Assembly: GCA_036564195.1 (NCBI GenBank)
Contig: DATCLA010000141.1
Location: 1-36,538, forward strand
Direction: 5' to 3'
DNA from: DATCLA01 sp036564195
Lineage (GTDB): Bacteria > Bacillota > UBA4882 > UBA8346
DNA: 36,538 nt
The position numbers and the translations under genes are program-made. Positions 16,123-23,609 of this stretch are shown here, in pieces (position 1 is the first letter of the stretch; every line of letters begins with the position of its first letter). The notes below the pieces were generated by a model. It was not told where the DNA came from. It was given only the letters and a program-made list of their open reading frames with translations, and made no database searches.

Positions 16123-16788
16123 ATGGTGAGCTTGATGAAAAAGTACAACACGGTAATCTTTGATCTGGACGGAACCCTACTTGATACACTTGCGGATCTG
16201 ACCGATAGTCTTAATTACGCATTGGGTAAGTATGGCCTGCCGGGCCGAAAACCGGCAGAGGTACGCAGTTTTGTCGGCAATGGAGTAGCGCGTCTGGTGG
16301 AATTGGCCATTCCCGGCGGACGGAACCATCCCCACTATGGCTCCTGCCTGGCTGACTTCAGAAAGCATTATGCGGAGAATATGCAGAACAAAACTATGCC
16401 TTACCAGGGAATTAGGGAATTATTGGAGGAATTGTCCCGGAACGGTTTTAAGCTGGGAATCGTCTCTAACAAATTTGACCAGGCAGTCAAAGGTCTTAAC
16501 CGGTTTTATTTCGGCGCTTATGTCAAAGTGGCGATCGGTGAATCACCAAATATTCAAAGAAAACCGGCGCCGGATACGGTCTTGAAGGCCTTGGCGGAGT
16601 TAGGTGCTACTGCGAACCAAGCAGTCTATGTAGGCGATTCGGAAGTTGATGTCAAAACGGCCCACAATTCCGGATTGATCTGTGTTGGTGCTACTTGGGG
16701 GTTTCGCGACCGAACAGTTTTAGAACGGGAAGGTGCCGATTACATTATTGATCAACCCCAGGAATTATTGCCAATCCTCAATACTTAG
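16123..16788 (+). CDS. HAD-superfamily phosphatase, phosphoglycolate phosphatase-like
   Basis: About 217-221 residues with the four HAD motifs. FDLDGTLLDT gives the nucleophile and general acid Asp, GIVSNKFD is motif II, and KPAPDTVLKAL holds the motif III lysine. VGDSEVDVKTA holds the Mg-binding Asp of motif IV. A helical cap lies between motifs I and II, so it is a C1-cap Gph/PpaX-like enzyme acting on small phosphorylated metabolites such as phosphoglycolate or pyrophosphate; the substrate is not set by sequence. ATG 16135 (MKKYNTV) behind GGTGAG is an equally good or better start than 16123. It sits between the DUF2229 gene and the second HgdB-like gene, with 170- and 62-base gaps, so co-transcription is possible. 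Confidence 0.88.
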   Translation: MVSLMKKYNTVIFDLDGTLLDTLADLTDSLNYALGKYGLPGRKPAEVRSFVGNGVARLVELAIPGGRNHPHYGSCLADFRKHYAENMQNKTMPYQGIRELLEELSRNGFKLGIVSNKFDQAVKGLNRFYFGAYVKVAIGESPNIQRKPAPDTVLKALAELGATANQAVYVGDSEVDVKTAHNSGLICVGATWGFRDRTVLEREGADYIIDQPQELLPILNT

Positions 16789-16850
16789 CTTTAACCATAA
16801 ATAACCCCAATTTTAGGAATATTTTCCGGAAAGTTTGAAAAACTAGGCTT

Positions 16851-17924
16851 ATGAAAATTACCTTTCCTTTCATGGGACCGGTCCTGGCCTATCAAAAACT
16901 CTTTGAACGCTTGGGCCATACGGTAATCCCTCCCCGGCGACCGACCCGGAAAACGGTTGCTTTGGGAGCCAAATACAGTCCGGAGTTTATCTGTTTACCG
17001 TTTAAAATTATTTTGGGAAGTTTCATTGAAGCAGCAGAGCAAGGTGCGGAACTGATTGTGACCAGCGGGGGTATCGGAGCCTGTCGCGCCGTTTATTACG
17101 GGAGCCTCAGCGAACAAATCCTGCAGCAATTAGGTTATCGGGTGCGCGTGTTGGTCTTCGACTCCCTGTTTGAAGATTTTAGCGGTTTTCTCAACCGGTG
17201 TAAGGAGATAAAAAACCGTCGGACCCTAGCAGAGTTAATCGCAGCGGTCCACTTTGCAGTCAGGCTGGTGTATGTCAGTGATGCCCTGCAAAAGAAGATC
17301 AATCAAATTCGGCCTTACGAAACCGTTTTGGGGACTGCCGACCGGAAATGGCAGGAGATTCAGTCATTACTGGCAACTTGTAGTGATTGGCAGGAACTGC
17401 GCCGGGCAGCCCGGAAAGGTAATCAACTTATCGCCGCGATTCCCGTATCTCAGGGGCGCCACCCTTTAAAAGTAGGGTTGGTCGGAGAGATCTATTTAGT
17501 CATGGAAAGCGCCTCCAATTATGATTTAGAAAGTAAATTGGGCGCTTGCGGTGTGGAGATTTTACGCAGTTGGTACCTTTCTCACTGGATTACCCATTGT
17601 TTTTTTCCGCCGCGCCGGATGCTCCGGGAGGTACAGCGCTACCTCCAACAGGAAGTGGGCGGCCACGAAAGAGACAGTATCGGACAGATACTGGAGTATA
17701 AAAAGTGCGGCTGTGACGGGGTGATTCATCTGTTGCCGTTCGGATGTATGCCGGAACTGATTACCCAAACGATCATTCCGACTCTGGCGTTGGACCTGGA
17801 CATGCCGATCTTATCATTGTCTTTAGATGAACAGAGCGGTTGGGTTAATTATCAAATCCGACTGGAAGCCTTTCTTGAGCTGTTACGGGAGCGTCGGGAA
17901 TTAAAAGGAGCAGCGTATGGATGA
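16851..17924 (+). CDS. HgdB-like 2-hydroxyacyl-CoA dehydratase-related protein (COG3581 type), second copy
   Basis: A 357-residue paralogue of the protein at 10167. It begins MKITFPFMGPVLAYQKL and repeats the three candidate cluster cysteines in the same contexts: Cys48 (SPEFICLPFK), Cys78 (GGIGACRAVYYG) and Cys299 (LLPFGCMPEL). The second lobe starts at HPLKVGLVGEIY. Its last codons overlap the activase gene by 8 bases, so the two are translationally coupled, and the activase is the obvious electron donor. The ribosome site is weak (CTAGG), unusual for this window. The reaction is unknown; dehydration of a 2-hydroxyacyl-CoA or reduction of another stubborn substrate are both possible. Confidence 0.87.
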   Translation: MKITFPFMGPVLAYQKLFERLGHTVIPPRRPTRKTVALGAKYSPEFICLPFKIILGSFIEAAEQGAELIVTSGGIGACRAVYYGSLSEQILQQLGYRVRVLVFDSLFEDFSGFLNRCKEIKNRRTLAELIAAVHFAVRLVYVSDALQKKINQIRPYETVLGTADRKWQEIQSLLATCSDWQELRRAARKGNQLIAAIPVSQGRHPLKVGLVGEIYLVMESASNYDLESKLGACGVEILRSWYLSHWITHCFFPPRRMLREVQRYLQQEVGGHERDSIGQILEYKKCGCDGVIHLLPFGCMPELITQTIIPTLALDLDMPILSLSLDEQSGWVNYQIRLEAFLELLRERRELKGAAYG

Positions 17925-18882
17925 GATTTTTTTAGGGATTGACGTGGGTTCAGTCAGTACTAACCTGGTCCTGACCGACTCAGACGGTCAGGTTGTTTTA
18001 ACCCGCTATTACCGCAATGACGGACAGCCGTTAGCAATAATCCTACAAGGCCTGGCGGAAATCCAGGCATTAACCGGGAAAGCTGTGGTCCGGGCAGTGG
18101 GGACTACCGGCAGTGGACGCCTGTTAGCCGGAGCAGTTATCGGAGCCGATCTGATTAAAAATGAAATTACGGCTCATGCCTTCGCTACCTTGCATTTTTA
18201 CCCGGAGGCCCGGACCATCCTGGAAATCGGCGGTCAAGATTCAAAGATTATTCTGATTAAAAACGGAATCATCGTCGATTTTGCCATGAATACTATCTGT
18301 GCTGCGGGGACCGGTTCATTTCTGGATCATCAGGCGGAACGGTTGAAAATTCCTATTGAAGAGTTTGGAAAATTGGCCCTGACTGCGGTGAACAAGGTAA
18401 AAATCGCCGGAAGGTGTACCGTCTTTGCCGAGTCGGACATGATTGCCAAACAACAATTCGGCTTCTCTAAAGCAGAGATTATTAACGGGCTGTGTGAAGC
18501 CTTAGTCAGAAACTACCTGAATAACCTGGCACGCGATAAACAATTGGAGGGACCGGTGATCTTTCAAGGTGGGGTAGCCGCCAATCTGGGGATTAAAGCG
18601 GCGTTTGAAAAGGAACTGCAGACCACAGTCATTATTCCGGAGTATTACCGGGTGATGGGCGCCGTCGGAGCGGCGCTGTTAGCGCGCAAGCAGATCTTAA
18701 AAACCGGACAGCCTACAAAATTCAAAGGCTTTCAGCAATTAAACTTAACGTTAGCCCCGACTGCCTTTGAATGTGACGGCTGCAGTAACTGTTGTGAGGT
18801 AATCAGTGTCCGGCAAGACCGGAGAATTATCGCAGTTTGGGGTGATAAATGCGGTAAACACAGCGCTGGGATTACGGCTTAA
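17917..18882 (+). CDS. BadF/BadG/HgdC-type ATP-dependent activase (CoA-dehydratase/reductase activator)
   Basis: A 321-residue ASKHA-fold ATPase. It shows the phosphate-1 loop GIDVGSVSTNLVL, VGTTGSGR, and EIGGQDSKI. The two cysteines that hold the bridging [4Fe-4S] cluster of the homodimer are Cys128 (NTICAAGTGSF) and Cys167 (AGRCTVFAESDM), nearly the same numbers as in the A. fermentans enzyme. Such activases use ATP to push a low-potential electron onto a partner dehydratase or reductase. It exceeds the roughly 260 residues of HgdC by a C-terminal extension with CDGCSNCCEV and WGDKCG, typical of the DUF2229-linked type. It overlaps the HgdB-like gene by 8 bases. Confidence 0.92.
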   Translation: MDEIFLGIDVGSVSTNLVLTDSDGQVVLTRYYRNDGQPLAIILQGLAEIQALTGKAVVRAVGTTGSGRLLAGAVIGADLIKNEITAHAFATLHFYPEARTILEIGGQDSKIILIKNGIIVDFAMNTICAAGTGSFLDHQAERLKIPIEEFGKLALTAVNKVKIAGRCTVFAESDMIAKQQFGFSKAEIINGLCEALVRNYLNNLARDKQLEGPVIFQGGVAANLGIKAAFEKELQTTVIIPEYYRVMGAVGAALLARKQILKTGQPTKFKGFQQLNLTLAPTAFECDGCSNCCEVISVRQDRRIIAVWGDKCGKHSAGITA

Positions 18883-19458
18883 CCCTCTAATTTGATGTTT
18901 CACAGAAATTTTACTTATGAAGGAAAAACCCCCTGTTTACAACTTGATTTGCTTGGCATAATTGGTCAAATTCTTTTTCCCGAGAAAGCCAATCTTCCCG
19001 ATTCCTACAGATATTAAGCAACTTCCTAATAATATCTAATATCCACTTTTTCCTCTCAACTTTTTTAATCTCCTGCTTTAAGACTTCGCTTGCATTTTCC
19101 TTATAATCAAGAAATTTACCCCATTCATCATGAGAATGTCCGGCAAGGAGAATTCTATGAGCTATATTCAAGCCCAGGGAAGTAACTTTAGACAGAGGCA
19201 GAGACGCAGATGAACTTGGGTAAGTAACAGTTGTGAAACTTTTGCAATAAAAAGCCTGATATGACACGAATTGTAATTGAAGGCAGGATTTTGGGTCGTC
19301 CCAACCGAATGAATAGCAAAAAAGTAACAGCTGACTATTGTAAACCGCAGCTTATTTACAGGAAATGTTATATTTAAGCTTCAGCCGGTAAAGGAAATCG
19401 CATTGCTGATGGAGAAGTTTATTTTAGGTAACGGACAGGCCGGGGGGTAGAGGTTAAT
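18883..19458. other. AT-rich intergenic region with one doubtful minus-strand ORF
   Basis: It lies between the activase and murQ. It holds the doubtful ORF at 18911-19267. From 19268 to 19440 I see no gene, and I could not set a convincing promoter for murQ. GC content is visibly lower than in the flanking genes, which suggests sequence of different origin. Confidence 0.5.
18911..19267 (-). CDS. Doubtful ORF, possibly a gene fragment (unknown)
   Basis: A minus-strand frame of up to 118 codons that I do not recognise. The C-terminal two thirds read like genuine protein: a Lys/Glu-rich helix (ASEVLKQEIKKVERKK), then LLNICRNREDWLSREKEFDQLC. The N-terminal third looks arbitrary, and no ribosome site precedes the first ATG. 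The region is AT-rich compared with neighbours. It may be the end of a decayed foreign gene, or noise. Confidence 0.3.
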   Translation of the reverse strand: MSYQAFYCKSFTTVTYPSSSASLPLSKVTSLGLNIAHRILLAGHSHDEWGKFLDYKENASEVLKQEIKKVERKKWILDIIRKLLNICRNREDWLSREKEFDQLCQANQVVNRGFFLHK

Positions 19459-20391
19459 ATGAAGCAAAGTAATAAGAGTCTGGCGGAGCTGACCACTGAG
19501 AGGCGGAACCCTAACAGTCTGGCGTTGGACACTTTGGCAACGGCAGACATTTTAAGGTTGATTAATAATGAAGATCGGACCGTAGCGGACTGTGTGGCCC
19601 AGGCCATTCCGGAGATTACCAAAGCGGTTGAGATGATTGTTACAGCGTTCCAAACCGGCGGTCGCTTGATTTATGTGGGCGCCGGGACCAGCGGCCGGTT
19701 GGGGATCCTCGATGCTGCCGAAGCCCCGCCGACCTTCGGAGTCAGCCCGGATTTGATCCAAGCGGTGATTGCCGGAGGCAGGGAGGCGGTCTTCCGGGCA
19801 GTGGAAAATTGTGAAGATGATCCGAAGAGCGGCGCTGCGGATCTAGAGCGGCAAAAGCTTACCTCCAAAGATGTAGTATTAGGAATTGCTGCCAGCGGCC
19901 GGACGCCTTATGTAATCGGGGCGCTGCGGCAGGCGAGGGAAACCGGGGCCAAGACCATTGCTTTGGTTTGCAACCGGGAAACGGAAATGAGCCGGCTGGC
20001 TGATTTAACCATCACAGTAGTAGTCGGACCGGAGGTCTTGACCGGGTCAACCCGGATGAAAGCCGGGACTGCCCAGAAGTTGGTACTTAACATGTTAAGT
20101 ACCACAGTTATGATTAAAATGGGAAAGGTTTATCAAAATCTAATGGTGGATCTGCGTCCTTCCAACCGAAAACTGGTAGAACGGGCTGTTACCATTATTA
20201 CTGCAGTAACTCAGGTAGATCGGGAAACTGCCCAGCGCCTACTGGAAGAGGCCGGGTATAACATTAAGACTGCTATCGTAATGGCGGAAGGGAATCGTTC
20301 CGCAAGCGAGGCGAAAGCGCTTTTGGAGTCATGTCGCGGTTGGGTTAGAGAAGCGCTTCGACTCACAGCCACAAAAGAAACCACTCAGTAA
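19459..20391 (+). CDS. murQ: N-acetylmuramic acid 6-phosphate etherase
   Basis: A 310-residue SIS-domain lyase. It cleaves the lactyl ether of MurNAc-6-phosphate to give GlcNAc-6-phosphate and D-lactate in the cytosol. The first SIS motif reads VGAGTSGRLGILDAAEAPPTFG, with the conserved Glu88. A second acidic site is in AVENCEDD, and the signature LTGSTRMKAGTAQKLVLNMLST follows. A C-terminal helical UBA-like part (about 245-300) matches normal family length. ATG 19459 has an AGAGG site. It opens a tight operon with ABC transporter genes, nagZ and anmK. That context supports use of wall sugars: AnmK supplies MurNAc-6-P from anhydro-MurNAc, and MurQ removes the lactyl group. Confidence 0.96.
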   Translation: MKQSNKSLAELTTERRNPNSLALDTLATADILRLINNEDRTVADCVAQAIPEITKAVEMIVTAFQTGGRLIYVGAGTSGRLGILDAAEAPPTFGVSPDLIQAVIAGGREAVFRAVENCEDDPKSGAADLERQKLTSKDVVLGIAASGRTPYVIGALRQARETGAKTIALVCNRETEMSRLADLTITVVVGPEVLTGSTRMKAGTAQKLVLNMLSTTVMIKMGKVYQNLMVDLRPSNRKLVERAVTIITAVTQVDRETAQRLLEEAGYNIKTAIVMAEGNRSASEAKALLESCRGWVREALRLTATKETTQ

Positions 20392-20421
20392 TAATTGGGA
20401 AATGAGGGGGCTGACAAAAGC

Positions 20422-21690
20422 ATGAGATTCCGGCTGGTTTTAGGGATGATTCTGTTAGCCTTGATCACATTGGGAGCCAGTAGCCAGGCAGCCAATCAAA
20501 GGCTGGAAGTCTGGATTATGCAAACCGGAAACCCGGATGGTGCCCAAAAAGTACTTCAAAAGGTTAATGCCCAATTTAATCAAAAGCACCCCGGTGTTAG
20601 GGTAAATATCTCTTGGATTCCGTGGAGCAGCGCCCAACAGAAGTTTATCATTTCCATCGTAGGCAGGATGGCGCCGGATCTGGCCGAGGTCGGAACTACC
20701 TGGAATCCGGATTTTGCTGCCATGGGGGCTTTAGAAAACTTACAGCCCTATGTGACAAAATGGGGATATCGATCCGACCTCAACCCGGCGCTGTTAACCA
20801 ATGCCACTTATAACGGACGGCTGTATGGACTTCCCTGGTATGCCGGTAACCGGGCGGTTTATTATCGGAAAGATTGGTTTGCCGCTGCCGGTATTGATAA
20901 GTTCCCAGTCACCTGGCAGGAGTTTGTCGAGGTGGCCAAGAAACTCACGGTAGATCTCAATCAAGACGGTAAAATCGATCGTTACGGTTTCTCAGTCAAC
21001 GGTGCTTCACCCCATGAATTTCTGCCGTTGATCTGGATGAATAAAGGAGAGATTGCGATTAAAACCAGTAGAGGCTGGAAAGCAATGATTGACTCGCCGC
21101 CGGCCCGGGAAGCTTTGCAATGGTTTGCCGATCTTTACCTGAAACATAAAGTAAGTCCCGCGGGGTCAACCGCTTGGAATGCGCTATCCAGCCGGAAAGC
21201 CTTTGAAACCGGTACCCAGGCAATGATGATTGATGTAGCGGCACTGGTACCGAAGTATTTGGCTGATCCGGATCTAAAAGATAAATTCGCAGTCGCTCCC
21301 TTGCCCTATGCCAAACAACCGGCCAGCTTTGTCGGTGGCAGCAATCTGGTAATGTTTGCGCAGTCTAAAAAGAAGGCTTTGGCTTGGGATTATATGCAAT
21401 TATTGCTTGATAGGAAAAACCAGTTGGCTTGGGCGGAAGCGGTCAGTTTCTTTCCGGCCCGGATGTCATTGCTACGAAGCAAGCGGTATACTGAGGATCC
21501 CTACTTGTCGGTGTTTGCCCGCGAGATGGAACATGGGCGGGTCTATCCGGTGACCCCGCAGTGGGGCCAGATTGAAAATTCCAAGATCTTAACAAAAATG
21601 ATGCAACAGATTTTGATGCAACAAAAAACCGTAAAACAGGCTACCGCTGCAGCGGCAAAGGCGATGGACGCCATTTTTAATAATGAATGA
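20422..21690 (+). CDS. ABC transporter extracellular sugar-binding protein (family 1), not a lipoprotein
   Basis: A 422-residue solute-binding protein. Residues 1-23 are a signal peptide (MRFRLVLGMILLALITLGAS, cleavage likely after SQA) with no lipobox cysteine. The mature part begins with a beta strand LEVWIMQTG. It has the family features FNQKHPGVRV, GRMAPDLAEVG, LYGLPWYAGNRAVYYRKD and DLNQDGKIDRYGF, as in maltose/glucose-type binding proteins. ATG 20422 is chosen because GAGGGGG lies 11 bases upstream; an in-frame TTG at 20395 would spoil the signal peptide. By context it likely binds a GlcNAc- or MurNAc-containing oligosaccharide. Absence of a lipid anchor is unusual for monoderm Gram-positives and suggests a periplasm. 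Confidence 0.92.
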   Translation: MRFRLVLGMILLALITLGASSQAANQRLEVWIMQTGNPDGAQKVLQKVNAQFNQKHPGVRVNISWIPWSSAQQKFIISIVGRMAPDLAEVGTTWNPDFAAMGALENLQPYVTKWGYRSDLNPALLTNATYNGRLYGLPWYAGNRAVYYRKDWFAAAGIDKFPVTWQEFVEVAKKLTVDLNQDGKIDRYGFSVNGASPHEFLPLIWMNKGEIAIKTSRGWKAMIDSPPAREALQWFADLYLKHKVSPAGSTAWNALSSRKAFETGTQAMMIDVAALVPKYLADPDLKDKFAVAPLPYAKQPASFVGGSNLVMFAQSKKKALAWDYMQLLLDRKNQLAWAEAVSFFPARMSLLRSKRYTEDPYLSVFAREMEHGRVYPVTPQWGQIENSKILTKMMQQILMQQKTVKQATAAAAKAMDAIFNNE

Positions 21691-21807
21691 CTGCTGCCAA
21701 GATGCTCTCTTCAGTCAAATCGCATCGCCACTGATTTCCAACTTTATTACCGGGAACCAGAGGCTACGAAGGCTGCAACCCGGTATGCTGATCAGGAGGA
21801 GAATTCA

Positions 21808-22749
21808 ATGAATCAAGCTTTAAACCAATCCGGCCCGGTCCGGTGGTGGGAACGGATTAAACAGAACCGCCTGGCCTATGCTTTTATATTACCGTCGCTC
21901 CTCACGATTGCCGGCATAATTCTATTACCACTAATTCAAGTATTGCTGATCAGCTTTCACCGCTATTATTTGGTAGAAATTTTAACCAAAGGCACTCCCT
22001 TTATGGGCTTAAGCAACTATCAACACATTTTAGGCGATCCGGAATTTTGGTACTCATTGTTAATTACCCTCTTTTTTACAGCGGCCTGTGTTTTCTTCAC
22101 CATGCTGCTGGGTCTGGCTGTGGCTTTACTGCTACATCAGGACTTTCCTGGCAATAAACTGGTGGGGATTGCCATTTTAATACCCTGGGTGATGCCTCGG
22201 GTGGCTTCTTCAATCTTGTGGCGCTGGATCTATGACGATCAGTATGGGATTCTCAATTTTTGCCTGAGCGTTTTAGGTTTGAAAAATTTTGCCGGCTTTG
22301 CCTGGCTCAGTAATACCATACCGGCGTTGGTGGCAGTAACCGTAGTGATCGTTTGGCAGAGTTTCCCGTTTATTGCCGTTAGTTTATTGGCTGGATTGCA
22401 AGGAATTCCGGTTACGGTCTATGAAGCCGCTACCATTGACGGAGCCGGGTTCTGCCAGCAACTTCGCTTTATTACTTTGCCAATGCTTTGGAAGCTGATC
22501 GGTATCTTAACGATTATCTCAACGATTTGGGATTTTAAAATTTTTGACCAAATGTGGGTTCTGACCGAAGGAGGACCAGCCGGCAGTACGGCTATTTTAG
22601 GGATTTACACCTGGATAACGGCTTTTGCCCGTCTGAGGATGGACCGGGCGGCGGCTGCGGCTGTGATTATGCTGGGATTGGTACTGGTAGTTACTGTTTT
22701 TTATCTGAAGCTGTTTCTTCAAGGTGAAGAGGAGGAAGTCAATGGCTAA
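21808..22749 (+). CDS. ABC sugar transporter permease (MalF-like)
   Basis: A 313-residue membrane protein with six hydrophobic segments. The EAA loop EAATIDGAGFCQQLRFITLPML near residue 208 docks to the ATPase. A short soluble N-terminus precedes TM1 (FILPSLLTIAGIILLP). The site GGAGGAG precedes ATG 21808. It overlaps the next permease gene by 8 bases, and the two form a heterodimeric channel for the sugar delivered by the upstream binding protein. No ATPase gene is present in the operon, so a shared MsiK/MalK-type ATPase elsewhere is likely. Confidence 0.93.
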   Translation: MNQALNQSGPVRWWERIKQNRLAYAFILPSLLTIAGIILLPLIQVLLISFHRYYLVEILTKGTPFMGLSNYQHILGDPEFWYSLLITLFFTAACVFFTMLLGLAVALLLHQDFPGNKLVGIAILIPWVMPRVASSILWRWIYDDQYGILNFCLSVLGLKNFAGFAWLSNTIPALVAVTVVIVWQSFPFIAVSLLAGLQGIPVTVYEAATIDGAGFCQQLRFITLPMLWKLIGILTIISTIWDFKIFDQMWVLTEGGPAGSTAILGIYTWITAFARLRMDRAAAAAVIMLGLVLVVTVFYLKLFLQGEEEEVNG

Positions 22750-23590
22750 ACTGAAGCTAGGGCCGAAAACCCGCGGATTATATTGTATAATTTATTTAGC
22801 TGCGTTTATTGTGGCTACTATTGCGGCCTTCCCTTTTATCTGGATGCTTTCAACCTCTTTGAAGTTACCGCAGGATACCTTCACCATCACGCCCCGGTTG
22901 ATTCCGCCCCGGATTACCTTGGATAATTATGCCCAGGCTTTTCGGGGGACACTGCTCTCCCGCTACTTTGTGAACAGCCTTTATATCGCCTTAATCGTCA
23001 CTGTACTCAGCATTAGCCTGGCGGCGCTGGGAGCTTACGCTCTTTCCCGGTTTCGGTTTCCGGGGCGTCGTTCGATATCCGTGTTTATTCTTGTCGTCCA
23101 GATGTTTCCCTCGGTGGTACTGATCATTCCAATGTTTATGTTGATGCGCGATCTCCAATTGTTAAATACCCATTTTTCACTGATTATCAGTTATACCACC
23201 TTCACCTTGCCCTTATGTATCTGGATTTTAAAAGGATTCTTTGACGGGATCCCCCGGGAATTGGAGGAAGCGGCTTTGATTGACGGTTGTTCCGGAGGGA
23301 CGGCATTTTTTAGAGTAATCCTGCCATTAACGCTACCGGGGCTTACGGCTACGGGAATCTACGCTTTTATCGGCGCTTGGAATGAATTTGTCTTTGCGAT
23401 GACTTTTATTAACGTGGATGAGTTAAATACAATGCCGGTAGGTTTAACCGCCTTTTTCGGCCAGTTCACGGTGGAATGGAATCAGTTAATGGCCGCTTCG
23501 GTATTGTTTACCATACCGTCGTTACTCTTTTTTATGCTGTCCCGGAAATACCTGGCTCAGGGAATGGTTTCCGGAGCGGTCAAAGGTTAA
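22742..23590 (+). CDS. ABC sugar transporter permease (MalG-like)
   Basis: A 282-residue partner of the preceding permease. It has six hydrophobic segments, a periplasmic loop after TM1 (LPQDTFTITPRLIPPRITLDNY) typical of MalG relatives, and the EAA loop EEAALIDGCSGGTAFFRVILP. ATG 22742 is chosen because GAGGAGG stands right before it; an in-frame GTG at 22724 would include the ribosome site in the coding region. The ATGGCTAA overlap with the upstream stop implies coupled translation. Confidence 0.93.
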   Translation: MAKLKLGPKTRGLYCIIYLAAFIVATIAAFPFIWMLSTSLKLPQDTFTITPRLIPPRITLDNYAQAFRGTLLSRYFVNSLYIALIVTVLSISLAALGAYALSRFRFPGRRSISVFILVVQMFPSVVLIIPMFMLMRDLQLLNTHFSLIISYTTFTLPLCIWILKGFFDGIPRELEEAALIDGCSGGTAFFRVILPLTLPGLTATGIYAFIGAWNEFVFAMTFINVDELNTMPVGLTAFFGQFTVEWNQLMAASVLFTIPSLLFFMLSRKYLAQGMVSGAVKG

Positions 23591-23609
23591 TTAAACCGAG
23601 GAGGGTGAT

